Source of the DNA: Candidatus Iainarchaeum sp. | GTDB taxonomy: Archaea > Iainarchaeota > Iainarchaeia > Iainarchaeales > Iainarchaeaceae | NCBI GenBank assembly: GCA_013331625.1 | Contig: DUGC01000095.1 | Location: forward strand, 8,435-15,523 | DNA: 7,089 nt | Direction: 5' to 3' | Shown here: positions 1 through 5,008 of the stretch, in pieces | Numbering within the stretch: the first letter of the stretch is position 1 | Layout of the letters: every line of letters begins with the position of its first letter | Notes under the pieces: generated by a model | What the model saw: the letters and a program-made list of their open reading frames with translations, nothing else | Database searches by the model: none | What the model was told of the DNA's origin: nothing | Translations under genes and position numbers: made by a program

Positions 1-1
1 T

Positions 2-217
2 TATCCCGCGCTTTACAATGCCCCTTCGGGAAAGCTCAGGCTCGTGTTTGAGGCAAATCCTATGGCGCTCATTGCCGAGCAGGCAGGCGGAGAGGGCACG
101 AACGGCATCGGGAAGCTCCATGACCTCAAGCCAGAGTCACTCTCGCAACGCACTCCGCTCTATGTCGGCGGGAAGAAGGAAATTGAGCTTGCAAAAAAAT
201 ACCTTTCAGGCAACTAA
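2..217 (+). CDS. fbp: Fructose-1,6-bisphosphatase class I, C-terminal fragment
   Basis: This is the last 71 codons of a gene whose start lies left of the window; it ends at TAA 215-217. The fragment reads YPALYNAPSGKLRLVFEANP near its start, followed by MALIAEQAGG. In class I fructose-1,6-bisphosphatases the matching C-terminal segment has the form YECNPMA-x3-EQAGG, and its Glu (Glu17 of the visible piece) is a ligand of the catalytic metals. A later piece, LKPESLSQRTPLYVGGKKEI, matches the conserved end of the family (hxR-x-P-hh-G-s). The enzyme removes the 1-phosphate from fructose 1,6-bisphosphate in gluconeogenesis, in the cytoplasm. Many archaea use the unrelated bifunctional aldolase/phosphatase instead, so a class I enzyme is notable. 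A T7 run at 223-229 just after the stop could act as an archaeal terminator. The family call is firm; regulation cannot be judged from the fragment. Confidence 0.9.
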   Translation, partial: YPALYNAPSGKLRLVFEANPMALIAEQAGGEGTNGIGKLHDLKPESLSQRTPLYVGGKKEIELAKKYLSGN

Positions 218-230
218 TTGGGTTTTTTTG

Positions 231-395
231 ATGGCAATAAATGCTCAATGGCACTCGAAGAACAAGATGCCCAAAAACCCCACTACGGGGCAGAGGTTGA
301 ATTGGCATTTTGAGCATTCGAAGAACTGCGGCTGCCGCAAGCCGGCGCAAAAACTACCAAAGGGGATGGAAGCGGCCGGATTCAGGGCCCCGTGA
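231..395 (+). CDS. Small basic His/Cys-motif protein, 54 aa, function unknown
   Basis: The ATG at 231 lies 13 nt after the phosphatase stop, and the frame ends with TGA 393-395. The 54-residue product is rich in Lys, Asn and Pro. It has a dense central pattern: W7-H8, M13-P14-K15, T18, Q21-R22, W25-H26-x2-H29, then C33-G-C35-R36. The spacing HxxH-x3-CxC could bind a metal such as zinc; that is inference from residue type only. The clustering of Trp, His and Cys, which are rarely kept by chance, is the main reason to believe the gene is real. I loosely associate the W-H...MPK...R...WH..H..C.CR pattern with small conserved hypothetical proteins, but I cannot name a family. No Shine-Dalgarno or TATA element is evident directly upstream, so it is probably read with the phosphatase transcript unless the T7 run at 223-229 ends that transcript. 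Its 3' end overlaps the opposing candidate gene by 14 bases. Confidence 0.7.
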   Translation: MAINAQWHSKNKMPKNPTTGQRLNWHFEHSKNCGCRKPAQKLPKGMEAAGFRAP

Positions 396-615
396 GATAC
401 CTATTAGGCATGATGGGCTTTTGCAGGTATGCAGTCACTTGGGGGTTTATGGCGATTATTCCATCCCCTATTTTTACTATGCCTTGGCTCTGGCTTATAA
501 TTTCTAGTGCCGCAGCGAGCTGGCGTTCAGTAACCTGAAACTTTTTTGAATGTTGTGGGCGCCAGCGCCCCTTTGGGTTTGCGTCTGGAATAATACTTGG
601 TGTAAATTTTGGCAA
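382..615 (-). CDS. Unrecognised small protein, possibly frameshifted
   Basis: A TTG at 613-615 opens a frame of 77 codons that ends with TGA at 382-384. Its second half, from about residue 28 (QVTERQLAAALEIISQSQGI, then VKIGDGIIAINPQVTAYLQ), alternates hydrophobic and polar residues like a folded small domain. Its first half is less protein-like. A second frame begins with tandem ATG codons at 632-637, runs MMPIPPEIAKIYTKYYSRRK and stops at 527-529. Removing one A from the A6 run at about 539-544 would join that ATG-started N-terminus to the good C-terminal half, giving a protein of about 84 residues. The aldolase gene ends 37 nt upstream of the tandem ATGs on the same strand with no T-run between, so co-transcription is plausible. 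I recognise no family. Alternatives are a decayed gene or a chance frame; confidence is low. Confidence 0.35.
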   Translation of the reverse strand: MPKFTPSIIPDANPKGRWRPQHSKKFQVTERQLAAALEIISQSQGIVKIGDGIIAINPQVTAYLQKPIMPNRYLTGP

Positions 616-673
616 TTTCAGGCGGAATTGGCATCATATCCCGACAGATTTGTCCTTTTACTCAGGCCACTGC

Positions 674-1582
674 CTATTTCCTCTCCCTGTTCCACAAATC
701 AACAAGCGTCTTGTAGTTGCTTGCGACCTGCATGGCAGCATCCTTGCGCGTGATTTTTCCTTCGTGCAGCAGCTTCATTGGCTCCCAGAACACTGTCCGT
801 CCGACTGCAAAGCCTATTATGCCTTTCACTTTTGCCCCTACCTTGAGCCATTCCCTGACTTTTTCAGGGTCCTCCCCGCGGCCAAGTGTAATAATTCCCG
901 CCTTTCGCCCCCTTTTGCGTGCCTGCTTCACAAGCGCTTGTGAATCCTCGATCCTCTCTACGCCCTCAAGCTTCCAGATGTCGGGTTCCACCCCGAAATC
1001 CTGTATTTCATTCATTGCCCGAACCATTAATCCCGGCCTGATTTCAAGGTCGTATTTTGCCTTGTCGTTATTTACTCCGGCAAGCTGGCCGGGGGTTGCA
1101 GGGACAAGCAGCTCGAACATGAGTTTTTTCCCAATTTCACGGCAGCATCCGCTCACCTTGAGCAGCCTTTCAAGCTGCCTTTTATTGGGCGTTTTGCCGG
1201 CATCAGGGTTGTAGCGCACGAGCACTTTCACGATTGCCGGGTCAACCCTTTGTATGTGGCTTTTGAAATCAGGGTGCTCAAAATCGAACTCGTCCTGCCC
1301 GCTTTTTTCAGTCGGCATGCAGGTCATTATCCCTTTAGATTTTGCGTCCTTGAGTATTTTGGAGCCGAACTGCTCATCCACCAATACTGCCGCCTTTTCT
1401 TTTGGAACGCCCATCTTGATGCTTTCTAAAAAGCCCTCATATATCATTTCCTTCAGAGATGCATACTTCGCGGCTTCCTCTTGCGTCGGCTGCCTGCCTT
1501 CTATTCCGAACAGCTTTTTCAATAGCGACCCGCGGTGGTCGAACGGCAAAACCAAAAGATCCTTTTCATACCCTGCTTCCAT
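674..1582 (-). CDS. DUF2090/LacD-like class I sugar-phosphate aldolase
   Basis: The product is 302 residues long and probably folds as a (beta/alpha)8 aldolase. It shows the DUF2090 series of motifs (the domain also fused to IolC in some bacteria): LPFDHRGS at 12-19, VLVDEQFG at 66-73, FEHPDF at 101-106, VKVLVRYNPD at 118-127, FELLVPATP at 156-164, PDIWKLEG at 200-207 and GFAVGRTVF at 257-265. By analogy with LacD tagatose-bisphosphate aldolase, Lys204 in WKLE is the likely Schiff-base lysine. GFAVGRT would be part of the phosphate-binding end. Candidate substrates are 2-deoxy-5-keto-gluconate 6-phosphate, tagatose 1,6-bisphosphate or fructose 1,6-bisphosphate; the sequence does not decide. 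No inositol-catabolism genes are visible, while a fructose-bisphosphatase lies nearby on the other strand, so a central-carbon role is reasonable. The ATG at 1580-1582 is supported by an ATTTAAT box centred about 28 nt upstream. A G5 run at -12 to -8 could help ribosome binding. Confidence 0.85.
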   Translation of the reverse strand: MEAGYEKDLLVLPFDHRGSLLKKLFGIEGRQPTQEEAAKYASLKEMIYEGFLESIKMGVPKEKAAVLVDEQFGSKILKDAKSKGIMTCMPTEKSGQDEFDFEHPDFKSHIQRVDPAIVKVLVRYNPDAGKTPNKRQLERLLKVSGCCREIGKKLMFELLVPATPGQLAGVNNDKAKYDLEIRPGLMVRAMNEIQDFGVEPDIWKLEGVERIEDSQALVKQARKRGRKAGIITLGRGEDPEKVREWLKVGAKVKGIIGFAVGRTVFWEPMKLLHEGKITRKDAAMQVASNYKTLVDLWNRERK

Positions 1583-1606
1583 GAAATAACCCCCAAATAA
1601 ATACGG

Positions 1607-1613
1607 ATTAAAT
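1607..1613 (-). promoter_or_regulatory. TATA-like box of the aldolase gene
   Basis: On the minus strand this reads ATTTAAT and sits at -31 to -25 relative to the aldolase ATG. Archaeal TATA boxes lie roughly 25-30 nt before the transcription start, so the transcript should begin at or within a few nt of the ATG. Seen by eye, not scored. Confidence 0.5.
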
Positions 1614-1700
1614 TGAATTTACTAGGGAAAATGTTATTAAAACGTTTTTGCTCAGGCCCGGAGTTATTGCATCCAAGGCAGGCGCCCTTGTGTTTTAGGG

Positions 1701-1708
1701 TATTTAAT
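1701..1708 (+). promoter_or_regulatory. TATA box of dph6
   Basis: TATTTAAT lies at -31 to -24 relative to the dph6 ATG and follows a short purine stretch (AGGG) that may serve as the TFB-recognition element. The spacing fits leaderless transcription starting at the ATG. It faces away from the aldolase promoter, so the 149-bp gap between the two genes is a divergent promoter region. Confidence 0.6.
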
Positions 1709-1731
1709 GTTTTTGCCCGTAATTTTACCTT

Positions 1732-2433
1732 ATGCTCGGCATCCTTTTTTCAGGGGGAAAGGATTCAGTATTCACCACTTATTATTACATCGAGCAGGGC
1801 TGGGATGTCAGGTGCCTCATTACCCTTGAACCAAAAAATCCCGACAGCTGGATGTTCCACACGCCCGCAGTTGAGATGACAAAGCTGCAATCCCAAGCCC
1901 TTGGCATTCCGCTCATCCCGCAGCCAACATGCGGCGAGAAGGAGGAGGAGCTAAAAGACCTTGAAGCGGCTCTTGCAAAAGCCAAAAAGGAATACAGGCT
2001 GCGCGCAATAGCTGTGGGGGCGCTTCTTTCCGACTACCAGCAGGAGCGCGTGAACAGGATCTGCCATTCGCTTGGCCTAAAGTGCTTTGCCCCGCTCTGG
2101 CACAAGGATCAGGAGAAATTGCTGCGCGAAATAATCTCGCTCGGCTTTGAAATTTATATTGTGGGTGTTGCCTCGCAGGGGCTTACCGGGAAATGGCTGG
2201 GGCGGCGCATTGATGCGGATGCGCTTTTGCACTTTGCAATTTTGCACAAAAAGTTCGGCTTCCACGTGGGGGGCGAGGGCGGCGAGTATGAGAGCCTTGT
2301 GTGCGACTGCCCTATTTTCCAAAAGCGCGTTCGCCTTCTGGAAACCAAAAAGGTAATGTCAGGCGAGTACAGCGGAAGGCTTGTGATAGTGAAGGCAAAA
2401 CTTGTGGAAAAACCGGCCGCCAAAGCGAACTGA
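1732..2433 (+). CDS. dph6: Diphthine--ammonia ligase (Dph6, ATP_bind_4/DUF71 family)
   Basis: The 233-residue product has the usual length of archaeal Dph6. It opens with the PP-loop SGGKDS at residues 7-12, which binds ATP pyrophosphate. The mid-region AVGALLSDYQQERV at 94-107 fits the family pattern GAI-x-SDYQ-x2-RV. GLTGKWLGRRID follows at 150-161, and the family signature GGEGGEYES sits at 180-188. Dph6 catalyses the last step of diphthamide synthesis: it amidates diphthine on the conserved histidine of elongation factor 2, using ATP and ammonium, in the cytoplasm. The ATG at 1732 places the PP-loop at the expected very N-terminal position and lies 24-31 nt after a TATA box, indicating a nearly leaderless mRNA. 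The gene stands alone on its strand here, divergent from the aldolase and convergent with the deaminase gene. The short tail PAAKAN is unremarkable. The family call is strong; the substrate follows from characterised family members. Confidence 0.92.
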   Translation: MLGILFSGGKDSVFTTYYYIEQGWDVRCLITLEPKNPDSWMFHTPAVEMTKLQSQALGIPLIPQPTCGEKEEELKDLEAALAKAKKEYRLRAIAVGALLSDYQQERVNRICHSLGLKCFAPLWHKDQEKLLREIISLGFEIYIVGVASQGLTGKWLGRRIDADALLHFAILHKKFGFHVGGEGGEYESLVCDCPIFQKRVRLLETKKVMSGEYSGRLVIVKAKLVEKPAAKAN

Positions 2434-2448
2434 ATATTTCAGCTGCAT

Positions 2449-2481
2449 TCTTTTTAATAAATTAAAATGATTTTTAAAAAA
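2449..2481. terminator. Convergent oligo-T terminator zone
   Basis: dph6 and the deaminase gene end tail to tail, 58 nt apart. On the plus strand there is a T-run at 2451-2455 and another at 2471-2475. On the minus strand the A6 at 2476-2481 reads as T6. Archaeal RNA polymerase terminates at such runs without needing a hairpin, so this AT-rich gap probably ends both transcripts. Confidence 0.5.
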
Positions 2482-2491
2482 TTCCGTGCCC

Positions 2492-3685
2492 TCAAATGAA
2501 TTCCCTGTCTTTGAGGGCCTGCTTCCCGTCAATTACCACATCGTTTACATTGAGCCCCTGCGCTGCAAACACTATGTTTGAAACAAGGTCATTTACCGGC
2601 AGGAGATTTTCATCCATGTTAAGGGCTATGATGTCTGCCTTTTTCCCCTCTTCAATTGACCCTATCCCTTCTATTCCGAGGCATTTTGCGCCGTTTATGG
2701 TAGCCATGTCAAGCACCTGCTGGCTGCCAAGAATTGCAGGGTCCCACTTGTGGTGCCGGTGCAAAAGGGCGCACATCTTCATTTCCTCAAACATGTCGAG
2801 GTTGTTGTTGCTGGCAACGCTGTCGGTTCCAAGCCCCACGACAACTTTTTGCGCGTGCATTTCAGGAAGCGGCATCACCCCCCCTGAGGCAAGCTTCATG
2901 TTTGAAACTGGGTTATGCGAGACTTTTGCCTTATGCATTGCGATCTTTGCAATTTCCCCCTTTGTTATCCATATGCAGTGCACAAGAAGGCAGTTTTCGC
3001 CCAAAAACCCGGCCGATTCAAGGTACTCGATTGCAAGCTTTCCGCTTTTTTTGAGTATTTCAAACCTCTCCTTTCTTGTCTCCCCCACATGTATGCGCCG
3101 CAGGATCCCTTTTTCATTGCTGTAATCTGCAACCTGTTGCAGTATTTTTTCATCGCAGTTATAAACGGAGTTTGCTGCGATGGCGCCTCTGACAATTTTT
3201 CCGTTAAGGCCGTTGAGGAATGCCTTTGAGTGCTGCAATGTCTTTTCGTCATAAACTGTCGATGACACCACTGCGCGCACTTTGCCCTTCTCAAATTCTT
3301 CAGCCCTCTCCTGCGGATATTTGTATGAATCATAAATCGTGGTGGTGCCAAACCTTACAGCTTCCCGCATGCCTGCAATGGTATTTTCCCGTACCTTCTT
3401 TGCGCCGGTTTCCCGCTCCTCCCCTTCAAGCTCTTTGAGCCATTCAAAAAGCTCCTTATCATCCGATTTTCCGCGCAGCGAGTGCATCCCGAGGTGCGTG
3501 TGGGTGTTCACAAGGCCCGGCATCACTATTTTTCTTGTGCAGTCTATTATTTCCTCTCCTCTCTGGGCACTGATGCCTTTGGCGATTTTTGCAATTGTAT
3601 TGCCCTCGGTTTGCACGTCGCGGTTTTCAAAAATCCTGCGCCCTTTGTCCTGCGTGAGGATGTAGCGGCAATTTTTCAAAAGCAT
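2492..3685 (-). CDS. MTA/SAH deaminase-type amidohydrolase
   Basis: The product is 397 residues when started at the ATG of 3683-3685. It is a metal-dependent amidohydrolase of the 5-methylthioadenosine/S-adenosylhomocysteine deaminase group, which also includes archaeal 5'-deoxyadenosine deaminase. Visible signatures are PGLVNTHTHLGM at 56-67 (metal ligands His62 and His64), HVGETRKE around His199 and Glu202, LLVHCIWI with His236, SHNPVSNMKLASGG from 256, and GLGTDSVASNNNLDMFEEM at 285-303 with metal ligand Asp288. The reaction would convert adenosine-type thioethers to inosine forms for salvage, in the cytoplasm. The protein is somewhat shorter than the usual 420-430 residues, mainly around 75-145. 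The open frame reaches back to 4045, but that overlaps the preceding gene. TATAAAATA at -31 to -23 of the 3685 ATG and an AGGAT before it favour the shorter form. The exact substrate (MTA, SAH or 5'-deoxyadenosine) is undecided. Confidence 0.88.
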   Translation of the reverse strand: MLLKNCRYILTQDKGRRIFENRDVQTEGNTIAKIAKGISAQRGEEIIDCTRKIVMPGLVNTHTHLGMHSLRGKSDDKELFEWLKELEGEERETGAKKVRENTIAGMREAVRFGTTTIYDSYKYPQERAEEFEKGKVRAVVSSTVYDEKTLQHSKAFLNGLNGKIVRGAIAANSVYNCDEKILQQVADYSNEKGILRRIHVGETRKERFEILKKSGKLAIEYLESAGFLGENCLLVHCIWITKGEIAKIAMHKAKVSHNPVSNMKLASGGVMPLPEMHAQKVVVGLGTDSVASNNNLDMFEEMKMCALLHRHHKWDPAILGSQQVLDMATINGAKCLGIEGIGSIEEGKKADIIALNMDENLLPVNDLVSNIVFAAQGLNVNDVVIDGKQALKDREFI

Positions 3686-3707
3686 ATATCCTGCATTCCC
3701 TGTTAGG

Positions 3708-3716
3708 TATTTTATA
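3708..3716 (-). promoter_or_regulatory. TATA box fixing the deaminase start
   Basis: The minus strand reads TATAAAATA, centred 27 nt before the ATG at 3685. This is the best TATA match in the window. It argues that the ATGs further upstream in the same open frame (for example 3728-3730) are not used, because they would precede the transcript. Confidence 0.65.
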
Positions 3717-3776
3717 GTAATCGAAAGCATGTGGCTTCTTTTGCAAAATCCCCTGCAACAGCCGATAACTGCTGTT

Positions 3777-4667
3777 TTATTTGCATTCCCCGCCTTCAAG
3801 GGGGCTTTGGACATAAACCATCCGCGCCGTGGCATCGCCGCCAATGGATTCGGGCCTGATCCCTTCCTCAATCCACCTGGAAGAGCATTCAAATGCAAAC
3901 TCGCAGCCCTCGCACAAATGCTCGGTGAGGCACCTGCCGGTTTCCGTGATTGTCCTGCCCTTTGCAACTGCCCTGCAGCCACTTGCAACCTGCTCAAAAA
4001 CTTCGAGTTGCGCCTCTGACTTTGCCTGCCCTGCGTCCTCTCCATGGGCTACAATTTTTAAGATATATTTTCCCGGCGCATTGAGCGTGAATTGCTGCGC
4101 AATCCCTTTTGATTCACCCTTTGCAAGCTTTTCCACCCTGCCGTAATATTCCTGCTTTAAAATTTCCTTTTCTTCCCATTCCCCGGGGACTTTCTGGTAT
4201 ACTTTTATGCTGTACTCGCTGTCGAGGGCATTTAGCATTCCGCTGTTTTTCACTTCAAACGAAACCCTGAGGGTTTCACCCCTTCCGCCCCTTTGCGGGA
4301 CGGCAATGTTTTCCAGTTCCAGCTGCGCGGGCTTTTCGCCAATGTACATCACGCAGTCGCTGATAAGGCCTTTTTCCTTGCACCTGAAATATGCATCCTC
4401 GAGGACCTGGCTTTTTACGCTAAGGTGCCTTTCATCGACATCCATCCTAACCCCGCTGCTGCATTCTGCTCCGCTGCACTCAAACCTCACATTCCTTGCT
4501 GCGCTGTCAAGCAGCTCTGCTCTCAGCGCATCCCCGTTCCTGAAAGCGATCGCCTTGTAGTAAAGACCCCCATCTTTAGATTGGGCGTAATCAAGGGCCT
4601 TGGCAATTTCAACTGACGATTTTGCGCTATCGATCCAGAAGTATCCTGAAACGATATAAACCAGCAT
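3777..4667 (-). CDS. Membrane-anchored Cys-rich extracytoplasmic protein, unknown function
   Basis: The first in-frame ATG (4665-4667) gives 296 residues, but the N-terminal hydrophobic segment starts before it. The 18 preceding codons continue in frame to 4721 and encode a charged start (KTEF) followed by SVLKLAIVALIAA, which with MLVYIVSGYFWI makes a complete signal anchor. No ATG, GTG or TTG occurs in that stretch, so the true start is uncertain. After the anchor come a mixed region with Cys64, 69, 96 and 105, then a beta-rich segment at about 115-226 (LELENIAVP, LRVSFEVKNSG, APGKYILKIVAHG). That segment resembles CARDB/Ig-like adhesion or scaffold domains. A C-terminal Cys cluster follows (C231, C246, C252, C255, C261, C295). 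Ten cysteines, an even number, suit disulfides outside the cell. It directly follows and probably overlaps the two-helix protein gene. I do not recognise a family; membrane topology is inferred. Confidence 0.72.
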   Translation of the reverse strand: MLVYIVSGYFWIDSAKSSVEIAKALDYAQSKDGGLYYKAIAFRNGDALRAELLDSAARNVRFECSGAECSSGVRMDVDERHLSVKSQVLEDAYFRCKEKGLISDCVMYIGEKPAQLELENIAVPQRGGRGETLRVSFEVKNSGMLNALDSEYSIKVYQKVPGEWEEKEILKQEYYGRVEKLAKGESKGIAQQFTLNAPGKYILKIVAHGEDAGQAKSEAQLEVFEQVASGCRAVAKGRTITETGRCLTEHLCEGCEFAFECSSRWIEEGIRPESIGGDATARMVYVQSPLEGGECK

Positions 4668-4717
4668 TGCGGCAATCAGGGCAACTATTGCAAGTTTTAA
4701 AACTGAAAATTCCGTTT

Positions 4718-4975
4718 TTACCGCCTTCCCCTTGCAGGCCCGTGCTTTGGCCGGAATATTTCACGTATTTCCCATTTCCAGAGCTTTTTGAATGCAAATG
4801 CAACGGCGCAGATTATCAGGAATACTGTTGCAGCGCTCTCCAGATCGCCTGTAAAAAGGAAGTAATTGACCTTCTCATCGCCCCATTCCTTGAATAGGAT
4901 GTAAAAGCCGATGATTGCAACGGCTGCAATGCCGATATATGCCCACTTTTCAGTCCAGTAAAGAATGCGGCCCAT
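4718..4975 (-). CDS. Small two-helix membrane protein, unknown function
   Basis: The product is 85 residues long. It has a hydrophobic helix at about 11-28 (WAYIGIAAVAIIGFYILF), a short polar loop (KEWGDEKVNYFLFTGDLES) and a second helix at about 47-62 (ATVFLIICAVAFAF). The tail is strongly basic (FKKLWKWEIREIFRPKHG, then PARGRR). By the positive-inside rule the tail should be cytoplasmic, which puts the N-terminus inside as well; this is inference. The ATG at 4973-4975 is preceded at -33 to -25 by TTTAATATA, so the mRNA is probably nearly leaderless. The gene runs straight into the next one, and its TAA stop (4718-4720) lies inside the upstream extension of that gene, suggesting co-translation and a joint role at the membrane. 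No family is recognised. Confidence 0.75.
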   Translation of the reverse strand: MGRILYWTEKWAYIGIAAVAIIGFYILFKEWGDEKVNYFLFTGDLESAATVFLIICAVAFAFKKLWKWEIREIFRPKHGPARGRR

Positions 4976-4999
4976 GTGGAGAATAGATGCTCAAAGTGG

Positions 5000-5008
5000 T
5001 ATATTAAA
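5000..5008 (-). promoter_or_regulatory. TATA-like box of the two-helix protein gene
   Basis: The minus strand reads TTTAATATA at -33 to -25 from the ATG at 4975. The box overlaps the TAA stop of the upstream DNA ligase gene (5004-5006), so promoter and stop codon share bases. Readthrough from the ligase gene is also possible because no T-run separates them. Confidence 0.5.

Noticed and set aside
126..350. Minus-strand 74-codon open frame
   Set aside because: It lies opposite the phosphatase end and the small His/Cys gene, and its composition fits a shadow frame.
557..570. Palindrome GGGCGC-CA-GCGCCC
   Set aside because: The loop is too short for a natural terminator hairpin, no T-run follows, and GC-rich palindromes of this size are expected by chance.
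1613..1879. Plus-strand 88-codon open frame overlapping the start of dph6
   Set aside because: It covers the divergent promoter region and runs out of frame through the dph6 PP-loop region.
3686..4045. 120-residue N-terminal extension of the deaminase open frame
   Set aside because: It overlaps the secreted-protein gene, is Arg/Gln/Pro-rich without family similarity, and lies upstream of a well-placed TATA box for the ATG at 3685.
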